A DNA stretch of 64,000 nt from Ctena decussata (GCA_963989385.1 OZ022498.1:8749501-8813500); one strand, 5' to 3'; numbered from the stretch's first letter, positions 33,143 to 45,070 are shown. Notes: generated by a model not told the origin, from the letters alone. Program-made: numbers and translations.

Positions 33143-33484
33143 CTATAAGGGTGGACGTTTTCATCATGGAAATTCAGGGGGCCACAGCCCATGCCTTGGT
33201 AAATGTAGCAGCAACAGAATCCTTATTGAGAGGTGTCGTTTTTACGGAGATTTCTTGGTCTACTGTAAGGATTTGTAGGCTAAATGACACATACTGCAGA
33301 TCCTTGTCTGGCTGCTCACATAAGCAGTCTGCTATATGTGTATGCTCTTATGCCACCTGCGTGTGGCCTGAGTTTTATATGCAATAAAGTTCTGTTGTGT
33401 ATTTCCCTCTGTAAATAAAGTCTATCATTATTATTATTATTATTGTTTGTTCAGTTCTCTTCTGTTCTGTTGCTCAGGCATGGC
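33143..33484. other. Intergenic with (ATT)n at 33426-33444
   Basis: Two aataaa words precede a short ATT microsatellite, the form often left at the 3' end of an old retroelement. There is no gene that I can support. Confidence 0.45.
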
Positions 33485-34036
33485 TGCCCTCATATCTTTT
33501 TTTTTTTAATTTTATTCCAGAATTTTTCAAAAGCGTACAATTTACATACATAGATACTCGATTACATATTTTCAAACTACACATTATTATATTTCATGTC
33601 CTAATGCAGAATACACAATTAAAAGTATATAGAGATGGAGAGAGAGAGAGAAAAAAAAGACAGAGAGTTTAGAGAAGGAAAAAAGGAAGATAAACCGTAA
33701 TAGACATAGATATACGATTACATGTTTTCAAACTACGCCTTATGCAGATATACACAAATTAAAGTATAGAAAGTGAAAGTAAGCGAGAGATAGAGAGTAT
33801 TTAGAAGAGGAAAAAGAGAGCTAGACCGTGGTAGACATGATATAAACGCTTACTAAGGAGACACAATATTTAAAGAAAAAGAGGAAGAAAAGAGATAAAC
33901 AGAAAAGCATAGTAAAGAAGACAAAATAAAAAGGAGGACAGGATAACCAAACCTGTGGAAATTCTCTTTTGAAACTCCTAATCAGCAATGGTTCATCCTG
34001 CAAGGAATTACTGCTGTATTACTAATTACTGACATA

Positions 34037-34241
34037 CAGTCCGCTCTCGATATCTCGAAGTCAAATTTTCAGCTCAAACCACTGATATATCAAAGTAAAT
34101 TTTCTGATACCAGAAAACCCACTCTGAGATATCAGTAGTTTGAGGTAACAGTGTTGATATGTAGATAAAAATAGTAAACATATTCTTTGATATAAGAGGA
34201 TATTTTAAGATATCAATGTTCGAGACATCGGGAGCTGACTG
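34037..34241. mobile_element. TA-flanked foldback MITE nested in LINE 3' region
   Basis: The ends are cagtccgctctcgatatctc and cgagacatcgggagctgactg with ta on each side (34035-34036, 34242-34243). A diverged relative is at 40172-40330. The size and TA site fit a Tc1/mariner-mobilised MITE. Confidence 0.7.
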
Positions 34242-34595
34242 TATTTCAACACTGAAGCATCCGCACCCTTCGCACTCTTAGAATATATAAGTATATGTAT
34301 TTTTCTCAGCAAAACTGCTAGCTGAAGTATATATATACTCCATAACCCCCCTTTATCGCTATAAGGATTTTCAGTTTATTCTAACGGTAATTATACTACA
34401 TTATTGAGACCACGTATATATTCTTTCTTCTTTTTTTTCTTATATTTATTATACAATAGTCTAGTTTAAAATTAAAGTCCTTACTCCATACTGATACTAA
34501 TGTCATCTTTATAATCTCACAATCTTCTTATAAACGAATTTATTTTATTTAATATATATATGCAACTTTTAGCAATATTATCAGGTTTGCAACAT

Positions 34596-37500
34596 TCAAA
34601 CTCTATTAAAATATTGACACAAGGGATACCATTTCGAAAAAAACTTTGCAGTGGTACCATTTACATATGCGATATACTTTTCACTTTTAAATTTTCTTTC
34701 AAGAAGACTTAAAAAGCTATTTAAGCTTAATTCTTTCCCCGAAAATTTGTTACTGTAGATATAATACTTACCTATAACAAACAAATATATTTTCATTTGA
34801 TTTGCATCTTGATAAGAAAACAATATATTTCGTTCATTTAAATCGATCATTATGTTTGAATTGGCAGATAACCATACTTTAAGTTGATTCCAGAATTGTT
34901 TTACTTTTTCGCATTGTACAAAAAGGTGATAAATTGTCTCTGGGTACTGGTTACAATATTCACATAGATTATTATCGACTTTATTTATTTTACACAAAAA
35001 AGATTTTGTTACTAAAATTCTGTTTGTTATTTTATATTGAAAGTCTTTTAACTTTACTCCCTTTTCTAACTGTATCACACGATTATAATTTTTCCACTGC
35101 TGCTCATTTATATTTCCCACCTCATTCACCCATCTAGTATGTATATTTGGTTTGTTAGCATCTATCATAATATCATATATACGTCTGCATCCTTTTTTAT
35201 CTTTCATAAGCTGTTGTACATATATATTACATTTAACGTTATATCTGTTACTAATAATTAAAATCTTATTGTTATTTAATGTCGTCATCCAGTTTTTTGG
35301 AATTTTTCTAAGCACAGACTGATAATCTAAAAAAGTACCTCTCAAACCATATCTATTTTTCAATGTTGCAAACTCATATAAGTCTCCATTGTCGTCAAAT
35401 AAATCAGAAATAAATCGTATCCCCTTTTTATACCAGTCACTTATAAAGAAATTTTGCCCATTAATTAAATTTGTATTATTCCACACGGGGGAATCAAGTA
35501 TATGCTGTGCAGTTTCTATATTAAATTTATTACAAAACTCCGACCAGTATGTTATGATATCTGTCCAAAATGGATTCTGCAAATTCAATATTTCTTTCAA
35601 CATTTTACTCCCTGATCCTAAACAAAACAAAGTTTGAAAGTCAATTTTAGCTAATGAAAACCAAGACTCAATTTGGGAACTTTTTATCACTCTTCTTAAC
35701 CATGATAGCTTTAACGCTTTTACAAAAGAGTTTATATTTGTCATTCGCAGACCACCTACTCCTAGGTTTTTGATAATTACACATCTTTTAATACGATCCG
35801 GTCCAGAATTCCATAAAAATTTATAAAATATTTTATCGAGTCTTTTTATTAATTCCCCCGGAGGATTAGGTAATGCCATAAATAAGTGTATAAACTTTGC
35901 CAAAGCTAAGGATTTAATAACAGTTATTCTACCAAATAGCGTAAGTTTTCTTTTTGACCAGTGGTTACATACATTTTCAATTTTTGTTAAAATTTCATTT
36001 GTATTTACATCCCAAATATTATATATTTCTGTAGTAAATGTTACACCTAAAATTTTAAAGGGCCCTTGCGTCCAATCAAGTTTATAATTTCTGCAAATTT
36101 GTCTTTGAGAGTTACTTAGACTACCAACCCAAATAGCTTTTGTTTTTTCCACATTAATTTTTAGGCCAGACATATTATAAAAAGCGGTTAGGATATTTAA
36201 AGTTTTTCTTAGTGATTCTTCTGTACCATCTAAAAATATCTGAGTATCGTCAGCATACTGACTTAATCTATATTCTTTTCCATTTATTTTAATCCCTTTT
36301 ATATCTTGTTCTTTTCTTATCATTTGTCCCAATACTTCAGCACATAAAATAAAAATATATGGGGAAATAGGATCGCCTTGTCTGCACCCGCGTTTTAACT
36401 TAAAAAAATCAGACATAAAACCATTCTGAATAATACAAGATTCTGAACCTTTCTGGAAAAGTTTAATCCACGATATAACTGATGGCCCAAAATTAAAATA
36501 TTTTAAAACCTTCTCAATAAATGACCATGACACTGTGTCGAAAGCTTTTTCGAACTCTATAGATAAAACTAGTCCAGGCAATTCTTGATTTTTAGCCTCA
36601 AACAAAATATCATATATAGTCCTAACATTTTCCCCTATAAATCTCCCCGAAATGAAACCTTTTTGCTCTTCGCAGATAAGTTTATCTAATACAGTTTTAA
36701 TTCTATTTGCTATTACAGCCGATGCCATTTTATATACTACATTTAATAACGATATGGGCCTCCAGTTTTTCAAGTTATGTCTACATTTATTCGGTTTAGG
36801 TAAACATGTTATAATGCCTTTTGTTTGAGTAACTGATAAAAACCCATTTGAATAACAATAATTTAAAGACCTTAACACAAACATACCAATATCAATCCAA
36901 AAAAATTTAAAGAACTCCGCCGTAAATCCATCTAAACCCGGACTTTTATCATTTTTCATGTTTTTTAGCGCTGCTGATAATTCCGAAAATGTAATGTTTC
37001 CTTCTAATTTCTCGGCATCTAAATCTGATAACCTGCTTAAATTTTCTCCTATTATATTTTCAATTGGCCTATAATCTACCACATTACTTATATCATATAA
37101 ATTTTCATAAAACTGTTTCTGACAATTTAAAACATCTTGAGTATTCATATATTCTTTACCATCATCATCTACTAATTTAGTTATAACTTTATTTGTGAAG
37201 TTTCTATTTTCTAAATTAAAAAAATATTTTGACGGTTTTTCTCCTAAGTCTTGATACCTACACCTAGACCTTAACATTACTCCTTCTATTTTTTCCTTTC
37301 TGCTTTCTACTAAGTTTTCTTTAAGCTGTGCTAAATTTTGTATTTTTTCTAAGTCTGTATTTAAAAAATTACTATTTATATCTTCTTCTAAACTATTAAT
37401 TTCTTCTTCCAACTTCTTTTCTTCTTCGTGTTTTCTCCTTTTTTTCATTGCACTGTATTTAATAGTATTACCTCGTATAATCATCAATAAAGTTTCTAAA

Positions 37501-38410
37501 AATAACTGATCATTAATGTTAAATTTTATATGTTCATTTGAAATATTTACCCTTTCATCAGCATTGTCATTTATAATATATGTATTTTTAACTTCCTCTA
37601 TTGTTTTTTTTATTTCTTCAATATATAATTCATCTTTAAGTAACGTATTATTAAATTTCCAGTATCCCCTTCCCCTTTCATTTTCCTGTAATTTGAATTT
37701 CAAAGTAATACCCGAATGGTCTGTCCTATAACCCGCAACTATATCCGCATCTGTTACATACTGAAACAGAGTATCACTTACTAAATAAAAATCCAACCTA
37801 GCCTGCTTTTTAATGGGGTTTAATCTACGCCATGTATATTTTCTACTTTCCTCATTCATAACTCTCCATGCATCTACAAAATTTTCATCTTCTAATAAAT
37901 TTAGAACTACTTGTCTTGACTTAGGATTATTAACATGTAAATAATTAAAACTATCCATTTCTGGGTTAATGACTAAGTTCCAGTCTCCGCAAATAATAAC
38001 ATTTTCGTTTTCAAATTCAGCAACTTTTTTCATTAAGTTTTCATAAAACTGAGGGTTGTCCTCATTAGGACCATATAAGTTTACTAAAGTGAGTTCTTTA
38101 TCTTGTATAACCATATCTAAAATTATATAATTTCCATTTTTGTCTGTTTTTATTCGTTTCACCTTTTGTTCAAAATTATTATTCATTAAGACCATTACAC
38201 CCCTACTCATAGTTGTATAAGAACTAAAATATATATCATAACCCCATTCAGCTTTAATAAAAGATTCTAATTTGTCATTTATATGCACATCCTGCAGACA
38301 GATAATATTATATTTTTTACTTCTAACATAATGAAACAGATCACGTCTTTTAGTGGCAACAGATAGACTCCACGACAGTTTTGCGAGAAAATAGTAAGCT
38401 GATCATCCAT
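34596..38410 (-). pseudogene. LINE ORF2: endonuclease, reverse transcriptase, zinc knuckle (frameshifted, motif A Asp to Glu)
   Basis: One frame is open from 38288 to 34596 (1230 codons). The endonuclease part shows LYGPN (residues 71-75), GDWN (101-104), ARLDF (163-167) and TDHSG (189-193). The RT part has LKNWRPISLLNVVYK, GCRQGDPISPYIF and QYADD (YADD at 36246-36257). The C terminus has CEYCNQYPETIYHLFVQC, a CCHC-type knuckle. The first endonuclease residues, starting at ATG 38410 (MDDQLTIFSQNCRG), lie in another frame. A frameshift near 38360-38375 separates them from KRRDLFHYVRSKKYN, which is in frame with the long ORF. RT motif A reads LSIEFEKAFD with GAG at 36555-36557 where the family has a catalytic Asp. 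It is probably recently inserted but inactive. It is more like L1/Tx1 than CR1 or RTE. Confidence 0.9.
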
Positions 38411-39143
38411 ATTCATCTATAGCTAATTCCTTATTGATGTCAAATTGTGACCAGTGCGAAGAGTGCGACCACCAAAGTATGAACATACGGATGGAATAAA
38501 TTCCCCTGCTACAAATACTAGCAGCTATTCCACTTGGAAAGAAAAGAAAACCTACCTTAAAATATATCATTTTCCGGTTTATGCTACAAGAAGTGCTAAA
38601 TTTTAAAAAAAATTCTTGTATATTGCTGGCACTGTTGAAGTGTACCTAAATGCGCTAAGCATAGATCCATACTTGCATTAATAATACACCCTTCCGAGCA
38701 ACACCCCCAAATGCCATCCAAAGGTCACCCGACAATGCACAACTCGTGCAACAACATCCCAGTAAGCCACACAGTCTCATAAACAATTTTGCGCACTTTA
38801 GAAAACCCATCAAAAATCTGTGACTTCACCCTACAGTCAACGGAAGAAAGCATACAAGTCTATTTCAAAGGGGGCGCAGCTTCGAAAAGGTGAATTATAT
38901 TTAAACATTAGATATAGGTTCAAATTATTACTACTCATGTAATTGTTTCGACTATTACCCACATTAATATAATGAAATGTTTAAAAGTTAATGCACTTCT
39001 ATACATGTTAAATTCAAAGATGGGTGGTGATATTATAGGTGGTTGTCCTTATGTATGTGAGTAACAATTATCCCGTTATCAATCTATATATCAACCACCT
39101 ATGAAACATGAACGTTTCAAAACATATCAAATATTCTTGTCTC

Positions 39144-39254
39144 TACCCAACAGGCACCCGACGTCGAATGACGTCGCACTGACGTCGATGCGACGTAATG
39201 ACGTCGCATCGACGTCAGTACGACGTCATTCCGACGTAGTGCGCCCGCTGGGTA
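39144..39254. mobile_element. ACGTC-rich palindromic element
   Basis: TA-edged ends tacccaacaggcacccgacg and cgtagtgcgcccgctgggta enclose repeated gacgtcg/cgacgtc words. The arms pair throughout. Similar decayed copies lie at 23623 and 48363. Confidence 0.72.
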
Positions 39255-39561
39255 TCATTCTTAGACAGTCTGAGGATTATCATAATTAATCTTCTTGAAA
39301 GTATTAATCAGATTTATCTTCGAGTATTAAAGGGATAGGTATCGGATTTGAAATGATTTGCCCTCATATCTTTAGTAAATGTGTACTCAGCAGCCCATAC
39401 ATCATACCCTATAGTTCCCAAGAATTCTTTAGTGAGATATTTTGCAGATTGTTACTGATAAGAACCAACAGAAATCATTTATCACACTAAGCTATTGAAA
39501 ACAGTTCTTTGCAGTGCAGCGAGTAGCAGTCTGATAATAATAATAATAATCGTATTTGTGA

Positions 39562-39700
39562 AAAGGTGAATGGGTACACAGTAAGGGAAGCAACTCAGCC
39601 AATTTCATTTTGCTGCCCTTCCTAACTGGGGCCTCCTCTTAAGGGAAGCAAAATTGCTCACCCTGAGAGCTAATTATTTCCTATATGAGAAGACTGTTCG
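39562..39700. mobile_element. Family C copy, right end lost
   Basis: gtgaatgggtacacagtaag, then ggaagcaactcagcc on the left, and a decayed centre (gcaaaattgctcaccctgag). The right third is absent. Confidence 0.6.
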
Positions 39701-40171
39701 TTGTGTACATTTCTAATCACTGATCTGTTCTCTGTTAAAACAAAACCTTGTAAACCCAGTTAAAACTATAGCCCAAAAGTGTTGTAATAGATGGAATTTC
39801 GGCAAACTGGATGAAGAAAGGAACCGAAAAATGATTTCCAGCATCCTGATACGCTCATCATTTACAACACTGACGGCTTCTTGAATGTGCATTCAACTAT
39901 ACCGTTTCTATGAAATACATGTATTAACATTTAAAATATTATTTTCACATATTACTTGACGCTTGTAAAATTTAAGAGCATTAAAACAGATTAAAGAGGA
40001 ACGAAGCATTGAAAATACGAAAGAGAAAAAATTCTTCGGACCGTGCTTTTTGACGTCATAAATGCGAAATTTTCACCAATCAAAATGAATTATGATTGTG
40101 ATAAGCACTGGACTATGTAAACTGTAGCTTAAAAGTCATTTCATAATTCATTTGTAACGAATAAAGCTATG
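39701..40171. other. Intergenic, no gene seen
   Basis: No coding, RNA or repeat signal was recognised. Confidence 0.45.
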
Positions 40172-40330
40172 CAGTCGACTCTGATTCGGACCAGAAACTT
40201 TACTTTGATATATCAGTCGTTTGAAATAACAAGAGTTGAACTGTAGAGAACTGTGAAAAATGTGTCAAAATTTTACTTTTGATTAAGAGGTTACTTTGAG
40301 ATATTAGTTGCTGAGATATCGAGCCGACTG
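40172..40330. mobile_element. Foldback MITE related to the one at 34037
   Basis: cagtcgactctgattcgg at the left and gctgagatatcgagccgactg at the right, with a ttgatatatcagtcgtttga / gagatattagttg interior. The arms are partly decayed. The right edge is followed by ta. Confidence 0.6.
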
Positions 40331-40338
40331 TACTTACA

Positions 40339-40555
40339 TAGGGTCGAGTCGGGTAACTTCGGACAGCGGTAAATTTGGACATACCATTGCAAACAGTAAA
40401 AATCCAGATGAGACGGCTCATAATATGGGCTGTCTCATCAGGATTTTCACTGTTTGCCTAGTTAATTTTTTTTTAATTCCAAACAACTGGCATATAAAGG
40501 AAAAATGTCACTGTCCGAATTTACCCGTTTTCCGAAGTTACCCGACTCGACCCTA
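40339..40555. mobile_element. Foldback element, TAGGGTCGAG ends, with a family D core inside
   Basis: tagggtcgagtcgggtaact (then tcgga) pairs with tccgaagttacccgactcga (then cccta). The centre, 40387-40459, is the family D hairpin (caaacagtaaaaatccagat ... atcaggattttcactgtttg), which may be a nested insertion or a shared origin. Confidence 0.75.
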
Positions 40556-40652
40556 TTTTTTGGCAGTAATAAACAATACAGTTTCTCAACTTGAACATTT
40601 GCCTAACTTTTATGTACAACTTTCAAAACACTGGGCTCAATACCCATTATTT

Positions 40653-40888
40653 GAGCCGCGACGCGAGAAAACCAACAATGTGGTTGTGCGCCCAGCGCAG
40701 ACTCAGATCAGCCTGGGCATCCGCCCAGTCTGATCAGAGTCTTCGCTGTCCGCATGAGGGTAGCTGAGACCCTTAGCTACCCTTTAAGCGCTTAGGAAAG
40801 ACTCTGCGCAGACTAGGCGGATGCCGATGCTGATCTGAGTCTGCGCTGGGCGCACAACCACTTTGTTGGTTTTCTCGTGTCGCGGCTC
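40653..40888. mobile_element. Foldback MITE family B, copy 6 (4-bp TSD attt), best preserved
   Basis: It runs from gagccgcgacgcgagaaaac to tctcgtgtcgcggctc, flanked by attt at 40649-40652 and 40889-40892. The arms pair nearly end to end. Confidence 0.9.
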
Positions 40889-40892
40889 ATTT

Positions 40893-41304
40893 TGAAATCT
40901 TCAGACTCGAATAACTTGCTCATTTATAAAATCTGACAACCAGTTATGATTCTCAGGACGTTTCTTCACTAGATCTGTTTGAAATATGCGGTCTTGAAAT
41001 CATACCATTTTTTTGTTCTTATTCCGCCTCGTTTTGTTGTGTTGTTGATTTTGATTTATTTCATTCTGATCACAATTTAATGATTAATGTATGAAAATAC
41101 AGATATTTCCGATATGATAATTACGTCTGCCAGAAATCCGAAGCAAACGTTAACGAATTTGTCTGATAAAATGATTATTGTAAGATTTATGTAGATCTAT
41201 TATCAGCCATGAGAAATCAGTCAAAATAAGTACTTCTTTCGAAAACTCTTTTGCAGTTGACAATATGAGTTTTGATAACCTGCCCATGAAGGCATTTTGC
41301 TTAA
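40893..41304. other. Intergenic, no gene seen
   Basis: A/T-rich; nothing recognised. Confidence 0.45.
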
Positions 41305-41440
41305 AGGCCTTCTTGGTATAGTGGTAACGCCCTTAAGCATTGCAGGTTCGAGGCCTAGCTCTAAAAGAATTTCGACACGTCTCTGTTTACGAAATTCACG
41401 TTGGTGGGACACTGACAAAAGTTTACCTGCTCACTAACAA
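41305..41440 (+). mobile_element. tRNA-derived SINE fragment
   Basis: Box A-like tggtatagtgg at 41314-41324 and a perfect box B ggttcgaggcc at 41345-41355 lie close together. The pair is followed by a non-tRNA body (ctctgtttacgaaattcacg). The spacing is too short for an intact tRNA and the acceptor stem does not close, so I call it SINE rather than tRNA. Confidence 0.5.
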
Positions 41441-41716
41441 TTATTTGATCAAATATTCTTCAGATCCCGGGTTTGGAAAAATTGCAAAACGACATAAAGA
41501 ATGAACCTAGTCAAGCGTTTTAGTTATTAATTTTACCATTCCACATAATGTACTAGTACGTCGAGTAAAAGCAAATCGTCTGTACATTTAAAAGCAAGAG
41601 AAATGTTGGCATACAAACTTGTATACTTTCTTTTGCCTTTAAGTATTATATATTCAAGTATCAGAAAAAATCTTTATCTTAGTATTTATCTTGCGGGCAT
41701 TACGCAAGGTTAACTC

Positions 41717-41914
41717 TTTAAGCACCAAAAAGCAGACGACAAAATTTACGTCTGCAAAAATTAAAAAAAGATCCTTATCCAAGACGTTTCATATAGAGAA
41801 TTCAAAGATTAGAGGGCAAACAGTGTAGATCCACATGAGTCGGCTCATTATGAGCCGCCTCATCAGGATCTACGCTGTTTGCAAATTATGCTTTTTTCGT
41901 CACTGGTGCTTAAA
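41717..41914. mobile_element. Foldback MITE family D, copy 6 (well preserved)
   Basis: The ends are tttaagcaccaaaaagcaga and tcgtcactggtgcttaaa. The centre is gatccacatgagtcggctca / ttatgagccgcctcatcagg. Confidence 0.82.
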
Positions 41915-42186
41915 GAGAGAAGCAAAGCAAGTACTAATTTTTTCTTTTAATGTCGGAAGCTATATTTTACATCTGTTGCATGCATATGTTATTTTCCATC
42001 TGCTACAATTTTTATGAGAAATTGTACAATAGTGAGAAAAACAATTTCCTATTCACTCGTACGTCATTTGAAACGCTCTTATATAAGAAGCCCTCAAATT
42101 TCTAGCCGTCGTAGGCCCTAAGCCTGACGATCCGTCGTAATCTGCACGAGGCAGGCTTAAAGTGTATGGGTATACCTCCGTGTTTT

Positions 42187-42405
42187 TCTGCCACTTTTAC
42201 AAAGGGGAACAACTTTCGTAACTTCCTCGGTGCTTCCCTGGATGATAGAACCCTTCAAAACGGGGTCCACACTTAAAGGAAAGAATTTGCTCCAAGAGGA
42301 GCAAATTCAATTCTTAAAGAGTTGACCCCGCTGAAAAGGGAGGCAAAAATGAAAATGGTAGAGTCGCTTCCCCTGAAATTGTAACCATTCACCTTAACAT
42401 TAATT
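42187..42405. mobile_element. Foldback MITE family C, copy 6 (well preserved)
   Basis: The centre aaaggaaagaatttgctcca / agaggagcaaattcaattct and outer ggggtcc / gttgacccc arms are present. The right end reads ccctgaaattgtaaccattc. Confidence 0.78.
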
Positions 42406-43438
42406 GATGACAAATTATCCTGGACAGTTACAGCTCTGCTGACGTGATTTTCAATAGTCTCATTTTCAATTTTATCCTAAATCCATTAGTAGTGTATGTT
42501 TCGCTGACAGACAAGCTGCTTTCTCCCCTGACTGCAGCCAGTTCGAATATAAAACAATTAATTCCACTTCTAGACAGTAATGAATATTGTAAATGTCATG
42601 CTTTTATGATAAATTCTGAAGAGCTCTTCATGTACGGCCTCTCCGAGCCTCCGATCCACACTTACTGATGCAATCGGCGTGACACAGCGGCCGCAGACAT
42701 CAGGTAAGAGACATCTACATATTAACTCGCGAGCGCGGGGTCCCCCCAACAAGCCACCTCAACCCCCATGGCCCGATTAAGATGAAAGATTAAGGCACCA
42801 GGAAGGAGACAGCTACTGCAGAGAGAACCTGCAAAAAGCAAAATAAGTCCAGAAAAATGGAAGTCAAAAATCCGTTATGATTAATTACAAGTCAGTCTTT
42901 GGTTTAGAATAGTTTTGATAATTTTACCAAAAAAGGTTAATAAGGTGATTTTAAATCAGTATTTAAGTACTGACTCCAATACTAAGAAGCAGAATCAGCT
43001 ACTGGGTTGATGCTCTCGGGGACAAGTTGTCCACCAGCGGTGATATCAACCCAGTGGTTTCAACAGATTTCCCAGTGTCATTTGATTGGTCAGAAGTATA
43101 TAAACCCATATATATCAGTCGCAGCTGAAACAAAACAGTTAATGATGTAAACTGAAACGTTTGTTCAATAAATTTGTTTCCTATGGCAGCTGCCTTGTCA
43201 TAATTAAGACATTTAATTAATTAACCCTACAAAACATATGGATGTGTCATTTAGTTTTAGTTTTGCATCGTAAAAATCGTTAATGATAATATATAGTTTG
43301 TCACTTGGTTTTGTGTTTCATCTGCTACTGTGGTCACAACTGAATATAATTGTTTTATTATGGGCTTTTTTCTTTCTTTTTCTTTTGTCTACAGAGTAAA
43401 TGATCGAAAAGCATTAACAATATAGAGGATCTTACATG
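42406..43438. other. Intergenic, no gene seen
   Basis: A weak inverted pair surrounds 43010-43075 (actgggttgatgctctcggg ... tatcaacccagt). The open frame at 42444-42668 resembles nothing known. Confidence 0.45.
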
Positions 43439-43560
43439 AGTGTTCGTGTATTATTGAATTTATTAAACTCGTTGGGGAAAAAGATAAGATGCGAGGCTTT
43501 GCCGAGCATCTTATCGGTTTTCCCCAACGAGTTTAATAAATTCAATAATACAGGAGCACG
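43439..43560. mobile_element. Foldback element with about 55-bp arms
   Basis: gtgttcgtgtattattgaat followed by ttattaaactcgttggggaa pairs with ttccccaacgagtttaataa and attcaataatacaggagcac. The inner gataagatgc/gcatcttatc continues the stem around a short loop. Confidence 0.78.
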
Positions 43561-43799
43561 AATGCAAGATTCTATTTATCATATGACACAGAAATCGCAT
43601 TTTATCAGCGAAATTTGCACTAAAACGTCACGATTTCGCCATTAGAAAACGCGACGTTTTTATGGACGTCAACGTATAATGTTACGACGTAATTTGCATA
43701 TTTAATCCACTAGTGGATTATCGTTTTTAATGCATGACTTTATTACACTCTCAGATGCGACGTCATATGATAAATATGGTTTCACACTGGGTGTCTCGT

Positions 43800-44011
43800 A
43801 AAGGCTAATCGGTACTCTTTAAGGGGATAGCAAATCTGCCACTTTCTCTTTTGCCGCCCTTTTTTTCGAAGACGTTTACCCTTGAAGAGAATAATTTGCT
43901 CCTTTAAGAGCATTTTTTTTCATGAGGAGTAAACCCAATTTTGGAAGAAGAGTTACGTCGAACTGGAGAACGAACAGGAAGTTACAAAAGTTGTTCCCTT
44001 TGAAAAGTGCC
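43800..44011. mobile_element. Foldback MITE family C, copy 7 (diverged)
   Basis: ggctaatcggtactctttaa, ggggatagcaaatctgcc at the left, a centre with aataatttgctcctttaaga, and gaagttacaaaagttgttcc at the right. Confidence 0.68.
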
Positions 44012-44173
44012 CGGATCATGATATTGCTTTAGACACAATTTGTCTCTATCTCAGTCTGAGACTGACTTTCTCATCTTTGGTGCAGAAATAATTCGTTTGG
44101 TGCAGAAATAATTCGTTTACTAATCGTAAACATAGCACCCACATGCCTGCTGCACCGCTAAGAAAAACTATTT

Positions 44174-44411
44174 GAGTCGCGACACGACTAAACCAACATA
44201 GTGGCATGTGCGCCCATCGAAGACTCAGATCAGTCTGGGCCTCTTCCCAGTCTGATCAGAGTCTTCGCTTTGCGCTTAAATGGTAGATAATGGTCTAAGT
44301 TAGCTCCATGCCGACAGCAAAGACTCTGATCAAACTGGGCGGATGCACAGGGTGATCAGAGTCTTCGCTGGACGCACATGCCACTTTGTTGGTTTTGTCG
44401 TGTTTCTGCTC
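44174..44411. mobile_element. Foldback MITE family B, copy 7
   Basis: It runs from gagtcgcgacacgactaaac to ttttgtcgtgtttctgctc. The flanks attt and atat match at three of four positions. Confidence 0.82.
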
Positions 44412-45067
44412 ATATTTTTGCTTCAGCCTCATGTTGTGATAAATCACTGCTGTTGACTGTAATCATTATCATCTCAACAATATCTCACCCAAGAATGCTC
44501 AGGAGTTGTTGCTTATGATCTATGGGCTTCTGATAGTCATCAAGCAATTCCCAGACAATAATTCCGCTATGCATTAGCACTCTTGCTACAGAAGATGCAT
44601 AACTAGCACTCCACAGCTCTGACGTGTGTAAGAGTACTACCAGTGCAGACCGCAATAAGAAATTAGTTCCCGTGGAATGACACATTTATAAGTACTGGGG
44701 ATTGATATATTGAATGCAAGTCACAAAAGAAGATATATGGGACAATGTTCAAGGTTATAGGGACTGATATTTTGTTCTGTCGTTATGCTACTGATTCACA
44801 AAATAAGTTTATATTTGCAGTACATTTTTTCTCTCATTTGGTTATAGTCTGACCAACACCGATGTCTCTTGTCGGACCAACCGTTGTCCAACTGGTGGTT
44901 TCCCTTCATTCCGACTTCAGATTGTGATAGAGTATGTTTTATGATGGATTTTTCGGCATTTCTGTTTTTTTCTATGGTATCTTTCTGATGAGTTATGAAA
45001 CCCCTTTGCAGATCAGAACGGCTGCATCAGAACTATCGTTCGTTCCAGGGTGGAAACACCTGGCCCC
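44412..45067. other. Intergenic, no gene seen
   Basis: No coding, RNA or repeat feature was recognised. Confidence 0.45.
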
Positions 45068-45070
45068 GAA

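Larger units (their letters stand above)
33500..39358 (-). mobile_element. Near full-length non-LTR retrotransposon (LINE, L1/Tx1-like) with 15-bp TSD
   Basis: The word tgccctcatatcttt occurs at 33485-33499 and again at 39359-39373. At the low-coordinate side it abuts an 11-base poly-T (33497-33507), the poly-A tail of a minus-strand element. Between them lie ORF2 (34596-38410), a 3' region of about 1.1 kb with a nested TA-flanked MITE at 34037-34241, and a 5' region of about 0.95 kb with a nested palindrome at 39144-39254. No ORF1 is visible in the 5' region, so it may be lost or belong to a lineage without one. This geometry is the signature of target-primed reverse transcription. Confidence 0.85.

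Noticed and set aside
33366..33444. aataaa words followed by ATT repeats as the 3' end of a host gene
   Set aside because: No upstream exon could be found. It fits a retroelement tail or chance A/T-rich sequence equally well.
41305..41365. Functional tRNA gene
   Set aside because: Box A and box B are present, but the spacing is too short and the acceptor and anticodon stems do not close.
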